Origin: Pseudomonadota bacterium
Lineage (GTDB): Bacteria > Pseudomonadota > Alphaproteobacteria > Azospirillales > Azospirillaceae
NCBI GenBank assembly: GCA_023416195.1
Contig: JAEZID010000123.1
Coordinates: 1-10,036 of the forward strand
Direction: 5' to 3'
DNA: 10,036 bases
The notes beneath the pieces are model-generated. The model made no database searches and was not told the DNA's origin. It worked only from the letters and a program-made list of their open reading frames with translations. Of the stretch, positions 1-7,131 are shown piece by piece (position 1 is the stretch's first letter; each line of letters opens with the position of its first letter). The translations under genes and the position numbers were made by a program.

Positions 1-806
1 GTCAGCGGCTCGCCCTCCAGCCCGACCATGCGGGCGTACTCGCGCCCGGCCGGCTCGGCGTTGATCTCGGTGACGATGCGGCGCTGCGGGTCGGCGCCGG
101 TGACCACCATCTTGCGGTCGGAGCTGACGAAATGCTCGGTGCGGAACACCACGAAATGGCGGGTGGTGGTGACCAGCATCAGCACCGCCGCGTTGGAATG
201 GAACCGCCCGCCGTGCAGGACGAAGGTCCGCTCGAACCGCAGCTCGTCCCCGGCGGAGCCGCCGAACAGCGGAATGTCCATCAGAACGCTGTGCAGCGCG
301 CTGACCACCATCTCCTCCCGACGCGACATGCCGTCGATCATCAGGAAGGCGAAGCTGCCGTAATCGCGGAAGCCGTCGCCGCGCGCGGCCAGCGCCCCGT
401 CGCGCTGCTCCATCAGCCCGCGCAGCACGCGCGGCGCGTCGGCGATGGAAAAGCGGTCGAGGTCGTCGATCCGCTCCGTCGCGATGGCGAAGTCGGAGCG
501 CGGAAAGCCGATGCCGACCAGGGAACCGGCGGCATAGCCGAAGGGCGTGATCTCCCCCGCCGTGGTGCAGCCGACCACCGGCACCGGCCCGAACAGCTCG
601 GCCAGGGCGGCGGCCAGTTCCTCCCGGTCGTGGTGGGGGGAGCAGAAGACCAGCGCCATTTCCAGCTCGGCCCGGCCCAGCGCCTCGAACAGTTCCCGCG
701 CCGCCGTGCGCGCGTCCTCGGCCATGGAGACGGCGCGGGGCAGCGGCGGGCGGGCCGGGGCGTCGGTGTCGGCGAGTGGGTGACGGTTCGTGGACAGCAT
801 CGGCAT
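1..806 (-). CDS. FIST-domain sensory protein, 3' end outside window
   Basis: The minus strand is open from 806 to the window edge (268 codons, no stop). FIST proteins are predicted to bind small ligands, perhaps amino acids, and signal to histidine kinases or cyclic-di-GMP enzymes; the ligand here is unknown. The N-terminal FIST domain is recognisable from VVGCTTAGEI at residues 76-85, LMIDGM near 154-159 and FGGSAGDE at 180-187. FIST proteins are usually about 380-400 aa, so roughly the last third, including most of the FIST_C part, lies outside. There is no signal peptide or membrane segment in the visible part, so it is probably cytoplasmic. The start is uncertain: ATG at 806, ATG at 800 and an in-frame GTG at 815 are all possible. 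The GGTGAG just upstream fits 800 best and 806 less well. The partner kinase or cyclase that often sits beside FIST genes is not visible. Confidence 0.85.
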   Translation of the reverse strand, partial: MPMLSTNRHPLADTDAPARPPLPRAVSMAEDARTAARELFEALGRAELEMALVFCSPHHDREELAAALAELFGPVPVVGCTTAGEITPFGYAAGSLVGIGFPRSDFAIATERIDDLDRFSIADAPRVLRGLMEQRDGALAARGDGFRDYGSFAFLMIDGMSRREEMVVSALHSVLMDIPLFGGSAGDELRFERTFVLHGGRFHSNAAVLMLVTTTRHFVVFRTEHFVSSDRKMVVTGADPQRRIVTEINAEPAGREYARMVGLEGEPL

Positions 807-850
807 CGCGCTCACCGCCGGGTCTGGGGTGACCTTTACGTTAGGGACCC

Positions 851-879
851 AGGTTATCGCACTGCGGCACGCCGGGCAA
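851..879 (-). promoter_or_regulatory. candidate promoter of the FIST gene
   Basis: Read on the minus strand, TTGCCC (874-879) and TAACCT (851-856) are separated by exactly 17 bases and lie about 45-70 bases upstream of the FIST start. The match to the sigma-70 consensus is only moderate (4 of 6 and 3 of 6). It is the best pair seen by eye between the FIST start and the terminator at 946-978, not a demonstrated promoter. Confidence 0.3.
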
Positions 880-945
880 AGGCGATGGCCCCCTGAGGGC
901 ATGAGACCATCGTCTAAGGGAACCCCACCGGAACGGCCGGACGCG

Positions 946-978
946 AAAAAGGCGCCACCCGCAACAGCGAGGGGCGCC
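946..978 (-). terminator. intrinsic terminator of the ALDH-DUF779 unit
   Basis: On the minus strand a 12-bp stem (978-967 with 962-951, one mismatch and one G-U pair) closes a TGTT loop and is followed directly by five T residues (950-946). It lies about 126 bases past the DUF779 stop and before the FIST gene promoter region. It therefore separates the aldehyde dehydrogenase/DUF779 transcript from the FIST gene, which runs the same way. Confidence 0.75.
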
Positions 979-1001
979 GAGTTTCGGTTCCAGAGTGCAC
1001 C

Positions 1002-1077
1002 GCCGCCAGGAGTGCGGAAACTATGGCGGCTGTGCCGACCGGGAAAAATCCCACGGGAAAATTCCCAAAGCCGGCAC
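1002..1077 (-). other. two structured hairpins in the 3' region after DUF779
   Basis: Between the DUF779 stop and the terminator there are two perfect inverted repeats. GTGCCG/CGGCAC (1032-1037 with 1072-1077) encloses two tandem 12-base near-palindromes of the form GGGAAAA(A/T)TCCC (1041-1052 and 1055-1066). GCCGCCA/TGGCGGC (1002-1008 with 1024-1030) follows. Together with the terminator they would give a heavily folded 3' UTR of about 160 bases. No protein-coding signal was seen here. The role is unknown; a 3'-UTR small RNA or an mRNA stabiliser are possibilities. Confidence 0.4.
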
Positions 1078-1104
1078 CTTCATACCGCGAATTGCGAAGC
1101 GGCG

Positions 1105-1485
1105 CTATGCTGATTTCGCCATATCGCTGTCGCGGCGAAGCTCGTCCAGCTCGGCGTCGGTGAACAGGCGCGAGCGGGTGAGGAAGCGCACGCCTTCCGG
1201 CGCTTCCAGGGAAAAACTGGCCCCGCGTCCGGGCACCACGTCGACGATCAGCTGGGTGTGCTCCCAATAGGCGAACTGCGCGGCCCCCATATAGAAGGGG
1301 CAGCCGCCGATCTCGCCGAGCCGCAAGTCCTGACCGCCCGGCTTGAACTCCCCGTCCATGAAGCACATCGGCGCGCTGCCGTCGCAGCACCCGCCGGACT
1401 GGTGGAAGAACAGGGGGCCGTGCCGCTCCCGCAGCGTGTCGATCAGCGCAAGCGCGGCCGGTGTGGCGAGAACGCGGTCGACCAT
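1105..1485 (-). CDS. DUF779 family protein, ALDH partner
   Basis: This is a 126-aa cytoplasmic protein of the DUF779 family. The function is not established, but such genes are repeatedly found next to aldehyde dehydrogenases of the ExaC/AldB group, as here. Diagnostic parts are HQSGGCCDGSAPMC at residues 28-41 (Cys33, Cys34, Cys41), GGCPFYMG at 60-67 (Cys62) and the YWEHTQLIVDVVPGRGASFSLE block. The conserved cysteines suggest metal or thiol chemistry, which is inference. Start chosen at ATG 1485 because GAGGA lies 8 bases upstream; an in-frame TTG at 1500 is possible but less likely. The gene follows the dehydrogenase stop after 61 bases, interrupted only by a hairpin repeat, so the two are probably cotranscribed with the dehydrogenase first. 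Confidence 0.85.
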   Translation of the reverse strand: MVDRVLATPAALALIDTLRERHGPLFFHQSGGCCDGSAPMCFMDGEFKPGGQDLRLGEIGGCPFYMGAAQFAYWEHTQLIVDVVPGRGASFSLEAPEGVRFLTRSRLFTDAELDELRRDSDMAKSA

Positions 1486-1506
1486 GGATTGAGTCCTCAA
1501 CGGATC

Positions 1507-1535
1507 CCCCTCTCCCGGCCCTGCCGGGAGAGGGG
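1507..1535. repeat. REP-like perfect hairpin between ALDH and DUF779
   Basis: A perfect 13-bp inverted repeat of the form CCCCTCTCCCGGC (1507-1519 with 1523-1535) has a 3-base loop. There is no T-run on either side, so it is not a typical terminator. It resembles the other CCCTCTCCC-type hairpins in this window (4365-4391, 6930-6952), suggesting a dispersed family. Placed between two cotranscribed genes, it could act as a processing or mRNA-stability site. Confidence 0.65.
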
Positions 1536-1546
1536 AAAAGCACCGA

Positions 1547-3067
<1,521 letters not shown>

Positions 3068-3074
3068 GGCTTGT

Positions 3075-3081
3075 TCCTCCC
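3075..3081 (-). promoter_or_regulatory. Shine-Dalgarno site deciding the ALDH GTG start
   Basis: Read on the minus strand, GGGAGGA is 7 bases from GTG at 3067. It favours GTG over any upstream codon in the same open frame, and gives the 506-aa length expected of the family. Confidence 0.8.
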
Positions 3082-3116
3082 GAGGTGAATTGCCACACGC
3101 GTTGTGCGGATTTTGC

Positions 3117-3132
3117 CATATCGCCCGATATG
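3117..3132. promoter_or_regulatory. 16-base palindrome, candidate operator upstream of ALDH
   Basis: CATATCG-CC-CGATATG is a perfect inverted repeat with 7-base arms and a 2-base centre. It lies 50-65 bases upstream of the ALDH start, in the gap shared with the divergent ModE-like gene. The symmetry and the AT-rich arms in a GC-rich gap suggest a protein-binding site. Which protein binds is unknown; the adjacent ModE-like regulator is the nearest candidate. Confidence 0.4.
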
Positions 3133-3218
3133 CGTTTCCCGCCACAGCGCACCGCCGATATCAATGCATCCAGCGGTTCCGGTAAATGCGACTTTGGATC
3201 AAGCCGGAGCGTGAGCGC

Positions 3219-3255
3219 AAAAAAAGGCCGGGGCCCCAAAGCGGAGCCCCCGGCC
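3219..3255 (-). terminator. strong intrinsic terminator or attenuator upstream of ALDH
   Basis: On the minus strand, GGCCGGGG-g-CTCC (3255-3243) pairs with GGGGCCCCGGCC (3237-3226) around a GCTTT loop: 12 pairs with one bulged G and one G-U. It is followed by seven T residues (3225-3219). No minus-strand protein gene precedes it, and it lies about 150 bases before the ALDH start. It must therefore end either a small RNA or a regulated leader of the ALDH mRNA. Confidence 0.75.
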
Positions 3256-3340
3256 AGTTCGCGACGGACGCCCTCCGTCGGGGCCGGGCTCAGAGGAAAT
3301 CCCGGCACCTCCTGGGTTGGTCGCCTTGCAACCAAATCCC
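3219..3340 (-). ncRNA. candidate structured RNA: four tandem stem-loops ending in a terminator
   Basis: Read on the minus strand, four hairpins follow one another. They are 3340-3314 (GGG plus TTGGT paired with ACCAA plus CCC, 2-base bulge), 3306-3283 (GCCGGG/CCCGGC), 3280-3262 (CGACGGA/TCCGTCG, perfect 7 bp), and the terminator hairpin 3255-3226 with its T-run. No convincing protein is encoded; one frame is open across the stretch but lacks a start with a ribosome site. The RNA could be a cis-acting leader of the ALDH gene or a free small RNA. I do not recognise a known riboswitch class. The 5' end is not defined and could extend towards 3430. Confidence 0.45.
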
Positions 3341-3375
3341 GCAACCGACTTGCATTGGCGGCAATGACGGTGACA

Positions 3376-3424
3376 GTTTCCGGGAATGCCCCCACAGGCG
3401 TAAATGGTACCTTTGGACGGAAAC
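3376..3424 (+). promoter_or_regulatory. inverted repeat in front of the ModE-like start
   Basis: GTTTCCG (3376-3382) and CGGAAAC (3418-3424) are perfect inverted 7-mers separated by 35 bases. The right arm overlaps the only purine-rich stretch near the start codon at 3430. In a plus-strand transcript the stem could hide the ribosome site, giving translational control. It might equally be part of the minus-strand RNA described downstream. Confidence 0.3.
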
Positions 3425-3429
3425 CCGGC

Positions 3430-3840
3430 ATGACGACCGACATCCGCGTGCGATTCCTGCACCCGTCGGGGGCGATCGGCCCCGGCAAGATCTCGCTGCT
3501 GGAGGAGATCGACCGCACCGGCTCCATCTCGGCGGCGGCGCGGGCGCTCGGCATGTCGTTCCGGCGCGCGTGGTTCCTGGTGGAAACCATGAACAGCGCC
3601 TTCCGCGACCCCGTCGTGCGCACCAACGTCGGCGGGCGGGAGGGCGGCGGCACCGGCCTGACCCCCTTCGGGCAGGAGGTGATCTCCCGCTACCGCCTGA
3701 TGGAGGAGGAGGCGCGCCGGGCCGCGTCCCCGCATCTGGAATGGCTGGACGAGGCTCTGCGCCCGCAGGAGGAGGCCGCCGCCGGGTCCGATTCCCAATC
3801 AGTTCCAAAGTCCAATTTTCCGGACCGGGGCAATCCGTAG
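3430..3840 (+). CDS. single-domain ModE-type winged-helix regulator
   Basis: This 136-aa DNA-binding protein matches the N-terminal domain of ModE, the molybdate-dependent repressor. The helix-turn-helix covers about residues 21-55 (SLLEEIDRTGSISAAARALG, then MSFRRAWFLVETMN), and the wing about 62-89 with the diagnostic GGREGGGTGLTPFG. The C-terminal molbindin domains that bind molybdate or tungstate in full ModE (about 260 aa) are absent; residues 111-136 are polar and probably disordered. It must therefore sense by another partner, or act constitutively. Such short ModE-like proteins are common in alphaproteobacteria. ATG 3430 is chosen because homology begins there, although its ribosome site is weak; an in-frame ATG at 3364 would add 22 residues. 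It is divergent from ALDH and 55 bases ahead of the cytochrome c gene. Control of the neighbouring aldehyde genes is an inference from position. Confidence 0.85.
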   Translation: MTTDIRVRFLHPSGAIGPGKISLLEEIDRTGSISAAARALGMSFRRAWFLVETMNSAFRDPVVRTNVGGREGGGTGLTPFGQEVISRYRLMEEEARRAASPHLEWLDEALRPQEEAAAGSDSQSVPKSNFPDRGNP

Positions 3841-3895
3841 ATTTGGCCTCCGACGCCGCCCACCCCGCGCGGCGGATTGAGGGAGGTCCCACACC

Positions 3896-4282
3896 ATGCG
3901 CACCGCGACCCGTCTGCTGACCGGCTCCACGCTTGCCCTCGCGCTGCTGGCGCTCACCCCCGCCGCACGCGCCGAGGGCGACCCGGCCAACGGCGAGAAG
4001 CTGTTCCGCCAGTGCAAGTCCTGCCACACGGTCGAGGCCGGCAAGAACCGCGTCGGCCCCACCCTGCACGGCGTCTTCGGCCGCAAGGCAGGCGCGGTGG
4101 ACGACTTCAAGGGCTACTCGGAAGGCCTGAAGGCGTCGGGCATCGTGTGGGACGCCAAGACGCTCGACCCCTACCTGAACAATCCGAAGGCAGTCATCCC
4201 CGACAGCCGCATGGCCTTCGCCGGCGTGGCGAAGCCCGAGGACCGCGCGGACATCATCGCGTATCTGGCGGGCGCGAAGTGA
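3896..4282 (+). CDS. periplasmic class I cytochrome c
   Basis: The gene encodes a 128-aa precursor of a small monohaem electron carrier. A Sec signal peptide covers about residues 1-26 (basic N-terminus, LALALLAL core, cut after ARA), giving a mature protein near 102 aa. The haem site is CKSCH (Cys40, Cys43, His44) and the distal ligand is probably Met106 in IPDSRMAFAG. GPTLHGVFGRKAG and the C-terminal helix DRADIIAYLAG are typical of the cytochrome c2/c550 family. A good GAGGGAGG lies 9 bases before the start. It follows the ModE-like gene by 55 bases and could share its transcript. The electron partner is unknown; the AOR system downstream is cytoplasmic, so direct exchange is unlikely, and a periplasmic dehydrogenase or terminal oxidase is a better guess. 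Confidence 0.93.
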   Translation: MRTATRLLTGSTLALALLALTPAARAEGDPANGEKLFRQCKSCHTVEAGKNRVGPTLHGVFGRKAGAVDDFKGYSEGLKASGIVWDAKTLDPYLNNPKAVIPDSRMAFAGVAKPEDRADIIAYLAGAK

Positions 4283-4314
4283 GGGCATCGCGGCCCCCTC
4301 TCCATCCCTCCCCC

Positions 4315-4349
4315 GCCCCCTCCCTCCCCCGCTTTGCGGTGGAGGGGGC
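4315..4349. repeat. GC-rich hairpin after cytochrome c
   Basis: GCCCCCTCC (4315-4323) pairs with GGAGGGGGC (4341-4349), with an inner CCGC/GCGG (4329-4332 with 4336-4339) around a TTT loop. It lies 32 bases after the cytochrome c stop, in a polypyrimidine stretch. Without a T-run it is a weak candidate terminator and more likely one unit of the window's hairpin-repeat family. Confidence 0.45.
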
Positions 4350-4364
4350 AGAGCGGCGGCAGTC

Positions 4365-4391
4365 CCCTCTCCCGCCGACGGCGGGGGAGGG
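4365..4391. repeat. REP-like hairpin between cytochrome c and aorA
   Basis: A 12-bp stem (4365-4376 with 4380-4391, one G-U) with a GAC loop is followed by TTAGGGAGGGGGC. The form CCCTCTCCC-hairpin plus a TTRGGGNGGGGGC tail matches the element at 6930-6966, so these are copies of one repeat family. It may also help separate the cytochrome c transcript from the AOR operon. Confidence 0.6.
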
Positions 4392-4581
4392 TTAGGGAGG
4401 GGGCAAAGGCCCCATCTCCGCCTAAAGTCTAAGCCCTCGCGGCGCCGCCGACCTTGCCCCGCTTCGGCTGCAAGCATAGGCTCGAAAACGAAAAAATGAA
4501 AAAGGACGGCCGCCCATTCTTGGAATGCGCCGTCCGCAAAATCCTCGGTTCCAAAGAACACCGCGCTTAGGGAGTGCGACG
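4392..4581 (+). promoter_or_regulatory. upstream and leader region of the AOR operon
   Basis: There is no gene in this stretch. It contains an A-rich block at 4484-4503, unusual for this GC level, which could be promoter DNA, but no clear -35/-10 pair was found. Next is a nested hairpin: GGACGGC/GCCGTCC (4504-4510 with 4529-4535) encloses CATTC-TTG-GAATG (4515-4527). After that comes GTTC-CAAA-GAAC (4548-4559). TTCTTGGAA (4518-4525 region) can also pair with TTCCAAAGAA (4550-4558 region), which would disrupt both local hairpins. This suggests either paired operator sites or a leader RNA with two alternative folds ahead of aorA. Confidence 0.4.
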
Positions 4582-5058
4582 ATGCAGCGCTCGCTCAACA
4601 TCGACCCCGGCAAATGCACCGGGTGTCGGCAATGCGAAATGGCCTGTTCCTACGAGAAGGAAGGCGCCTTCAACCCCTCCAAGTCTCGCATCAAGGTCTT
4701 CACCTTCGATGCCGAGGCGCGTTTCGTGCCCTACACCTGCACCCAGTGCGCCGAAGCCTGGTGCATGCAGGCCTGCCCCGTGGACGCGATCAAGGTGAAC
4801 CTCGCCACCGGCGCGAAGGAGGTCCACGCCGACCTCTGCGTCGGCTGCAAGGTCTGCACGATCGCCTGCCCGTTCGGCACCATCAACTACAACGCCTCCT
4901 CCGGCAAGGTTCAGAAGTGCGACCTGTGCGAGGGCGATCCCGCCTGCGCCAAGGCGTGCCCGACGCAGGCCATCACCTACGTCGATTCGAACTGGACCGG
5001 GCTCGACAAGATGCGCGCCTGGGCGGCCAGGACCGACTCCGGCTCGCACGTCAACTGA
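4582..5058 (+). CDS. aorA: polyferredoxin subunit of tungsten aldehyde oxidoreductase (AorA type)
   Basis: This is a 158-aa iron-sulfur protein with sixteen cysteines in four groups: 12/15/18/22, 53/56/61/65, 86/89/92/96 and 113/116/122/126, each ready to take part in [4Fe-4S] binding. It belongs to the DmsB/HycB-like electron-transfer subunits. In the Aromatoleum aromaticum enzyme the equivalent AorA carries electrons from the catalytic subunit to the FAD subunit and stacks into filaments that hold several AorAB protomers. The start is ATG 4582, preceded by GGGAG 7 bases away; codons upstream of it in the same frame have no ribosome site and add no family sequence. The gene is first in the operon, 12 bases before aorB. 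No signal peptide is present, so it is cytoplasmic. Assembly into filaments here is inference. Confidence 0.92.
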   Translation: MQRSLNIDPGKCTGCRQCEMACSYEKEGAFNPSKSRIKVFTFDAEARFVPYTCTQCAEAWCMQACPVDAIKVNLATGAKEVHADLCVGCKVCTIACPFGTINYNASSGKVQKCDLCEGDPACAKACPTQAITYVDSNWTGLDKMRAWAARTDSGSHVN

Positions 5059-5070
5059 GGGAGGCCTCCG

Positions 5071-6918
5071 ATGGGATGGGCACGTAAGATCCTGCGCGTC
5101 AACCTGACCGCGGGCACCGTCAAGGCCGAGCCGCTGAACATGGAGTGGGCCCAGAAGTATCTGGGTTCGCGCGGCCTCGGCACGAAGTACCTCGTGGAGG
5201 AGATCGACCCGAAGGTCGATCCGCTGTCGCCCGACAACAAGCTGATCTTCGCCACCGGCCCGCTGACCGGCACCATGGCGTCCACCGGCGGGCGCTACAC
5301 GGTCATCACCAAGGGTGCCTTGACCGGCGCCATCGCCTGCTCCAACTCCGGCGGCTTCTTCGGCGCCGAGTTGAAGTACGCGGGCTGGGACATGATCATT
5401 TTCGAGGGCGCCGCTCCCTCGCCGGTGTTCCTGTATGTCGAGAACGGCACCGCCCGCCTGCTGCCCGCCGACCATCTGTGGGGCAAGTCGGTCTGGGACA
5501 CCGAGCACGCGATCAAGGCGCAGCTTCAGGACCCGCAGGTCCGCGTCTCGACCATCGGCGTGTCGGGTGAGAAGGGCGTCAAGTACGCCTGCATCGTCAA
5601 CGACCTGCACCGCGCCGCCGGCCGTTCCGGCGTCGGCACCGTGATGGGCTCGAAGAACCTGAAGGCGGTCGCCGTGCGCGGCACGGAGGGCGTCAAGGTC
5701 CGCGACTTCAAGGAGTTCTTCGCGGCGTCGAACGCCGCCAAGGCCGTGCTGTCCGGCAACGCGGTGACGGGCCAGGGCCTGCCGACCTACGGCACGCAGG
5801 TCCTGATGAACGTCATCAACGAGACCGGCGCGATGCCGACGCGCAACCACCGCGACATCCAGTTCGAGGGCGCGCACAAGATCTCCGCCGAAGCCATGGC
5901 GGAAAAGCGCCCGACCGACGGCAAGTCGAACCTCGTCGCCAACCAGGCCTGCTTCGGCTGCACCATCGCCTGCGGCCGCGTGTCGATGATCGACAAGAAC
6001 CACTACACCGTCCAGAACCGGCCGGAATACTGGGGTGCGTCGGGCGGCCTGGAGTACGAGGCGGCCTGGGCGCTGGGCTCCAACACCGGCGTGGATGACC
6101 TGGAGGCGCTGACCTTCGCCAACTTCATCTGCAACGAGCAGGGCTTTGACCCGATCTCGTTCGGCGCCACCGTGTCGGCGGCGATGGAGCTGTTCGAGAT
6201 CGGCGCCATCACCACCGAGCAGACCGGCGGCATCGAGCTGCGCTTCGGCTCGGCGGAGGCCCTGACCCGGCTCGCCGAACTGACCGGCAAGGGCGAGGGC
6301 TTCGGCGCGGAGATCGGCCTCGGATCCAAGCTTCTCTGCGAGAAGTACGGCCATCCGGAGTTCCACATGGGCGTCAAGGGCCAGGAATTCCCGGCCTACG
6401 ACAGCCGCGGCATCCAGGGCATGGGCCTGACCTACGCCACCTCCAACCGCGGCGCCTGCCACCTGCGCAGCTACACCGTGGCCTCGGAGATCCTGGGCAT
6501 TCCGGAGAAGACCGACCCGCTGGCCACCGACGGCAAGGCCGGTCTGGTGAAGGCGTTCCAGGACGCCACGGCGGCCTTCGACAGCGCCGGCATCTGCATC
6601 TTCACCTCCTTCGCCTGGAGCCTCCAGGAGGTGGCCCCGCAGGTTGACGCGGCCATCGAGGGCGGCTGGAGCGTGGACCGTCTGGTCGAGACCGGCGAGC
6701 GCATCTGGAACCTGGAACGCCAGTTCAACCTCGCCGCCGGCTTCACATCCGCGGACGACACGCTGCCCAAGCGCCTGCTGTCCGAGCCGGCCAAGACCGG
6801 ACCGGCCAAGGGCCGCGTGAACGACCTGTCCAAGATGCTGCCGGAATATTACGAGATCCGGGGCTGGACGGCGGACGGCATCCCGACCAACGAGACGCTG
6901 GCCCGGCTGGCGCTCTGA
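5071..6918 (+). CDS. aorB: tungsten-dependent aldehyde:ferredoxin oxidoreductase, catalytic subunit (AorB type)
   Basis: This 615-aa cytoplasmic enzyme of the AOR family oxidises aldehydes to acids with low-potential electron release. The N-terminal pterin-binding domain runs to about residue 210 (NLTAGTVKAE, ATGPLTGTMASTGGRYTV). The single [4Fe-4S] is bound by Cys294-x2-Cys297-x3-Cys301 and Cys509. Pterin-contact motifs are NEQGFD (355-360) and DSAGIC (504-509). By spacing from the cluster cysteines, Glu319 and His464 correspond to catalytic Glu313 and His448 of Pyrococcus furiosus AOR. The first motif begins with Asn355 where the classical enzyme has Asp. Start ATG 5071 has GGGAGG 6 bases upstream. 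Metal choice cannot be read directly; the family is tungsten-dependent, and the neighbours match the tungsten AOR of Aromatoleum. Physiological substrate unknown. Confidence 0.95.
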   Translation: MGWARKILRVNLTAGTVKAEPLNMEWAQKYLGSRGLGTKYLVEEIDPKVDPLSPDNKLIFATGPLTGTMASTGGRYTVITKGALTGAIACSNSGGFFGAELKYAGWDMIIFEGAAPSPVFLYVENGTARLLPADHLWGKSVWDTEHAIKAQLQDPQVRVSTIGVSGEKGVKYACIVNDLHRAAGRSGVGTVMGSKNLKAVAVRGTEGVKVRDFKEFFAASNAAKAVLSGNAVTGQGLPTYGTQVLMNVINETGAMPTRNHRDIQFEGAHKISAEAMAEKRPTDGKSNLVANQACFGCTIACGRVSMIDKNHYTVQNRPEYWGASGGLEYEAAWALGSNTGVDDLEALTFANFICNEQGFDPISFGATVSAAMELFEIGAITTEQTGGIELRFGSAEALTRLAELTGKGEGFGAEIGLGSKLLCEKYGHPEFHMGVKGQEFPAYDSRGIQGMGLTYATSNRGACHLRSYTVASEILGIPEKTDPLATDGKAGLVKAFQDATAAFDSAGICIFTSFAWSLQEVAPQVDAAIEGGWSVDRLVETGERIWNLERQFNLAAGFTSADDTLPKRLLSEPAKTGPAKGRVNDLSKMLPEYYEIRGWTADGIPTNETLARLAL

Positions 6919-6929
6919 CACCCTAAGTG

Positions 6930-6966
6930 CCCTCTCCCCTCTGGGGAGAGGGTTGGGTGAGGGGGC
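6930..6966. repeat. REP-like hairpin element after aorB
   Basis: CCCTCTCCCC (6930-6939) pairs perfectly with GGGGAGAGGG (6943-6952) around a TCT loop, and TTGGGTGAGGGGGC follows. It begins 12 bases after the aorB stop and lacks a T-run. The part from 6943 on is the inverted counterpart of the first 24 bases of the 94-base repeat at 7017-7110, so the two form a facing pair, as in bacterial interspersed mosaic elements. Confidence 0.65.
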
Positions 6967-7016
6967 ATTACGCCCGGCAGGGCGGAAAAGGCGAAACTCC
7001 TGGTCCGCCTTCGGCG

Positions 7017-7110
7017 CCCCCTCATCCCAACCTCTCTCCGCTTCCGGTCGCCTTCGGCGCCCGTCCCGCTTCGCGGGCCGGCTCCGAGCCCCCGAGGGGA
7101 GAAGGGCTTC
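7017..7110 (+). repeat. 94-base repeat, copy A (before aorC)
   Basis: This copy aligns to the reverse complement of 8446-8539 with 91 of 94 bases identical and no gaps, counted by hand. Inside are short hairpins such as CCCGC-TTC-GCGGG and GGCTC-C-GAGCC. It ends 21 bases before the aorC start and leaves only AAGGGG (7116-7121) as the ribosome site. It is non-coding in appearance. Confidence 0.9.
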
Positions 7111-7131
7111 CCTCAAAGGGGCAAGACCTCA

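Noticed and set aside
132..896. Long plus-strand open frame opposite the FIST gene
   Set aside because: The minus strand encodes clear FIST motifs; the plus-strand product is a low-complexity His/Arg/Gly-rich shadow typical of GC-rich antisense frames.
1486..1500. TTG start for DUF779
   Set aside because: ATG 1485 has GAGGA at 8 bases; the purine run before TTG belongs to the hairpin repeat.
3098..3120. Sigma-54 promoter upstream of ALDH
   Set aside because: TGGCA elements are present on the minus strand but the GG to GC spacing is wrong in both candidates.
3289..3355. 22-residue peptide ORF on the minus strand within the structured RNA (candidate leader peptide)
   Set aside because: No ribosome site before its ATG and no codon run suggesting attenuation; the overlap with stem-loops makes a non-coding role more likely.
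4525..4581. N-terminal extension of the aorA-like protein
   Set aside because: ATG 4582 has a good ribosome site and the family sequence starts there; the upstream part lies in the inverted-repeat leader.
5060..5069. GGAGGCCTCC palindrome at the aorB ribosome site
   Set aside because: It has no loop and cannot form a normal hairpin; it is explained by the Shine-Dalgarno followed by chance complement.
4567..7116. 849-codon minus-strand frame over aorA-aorB
   Set aside because: It is antisense to two well-recognised genes; composition is that of a GC-driven shadow frame.
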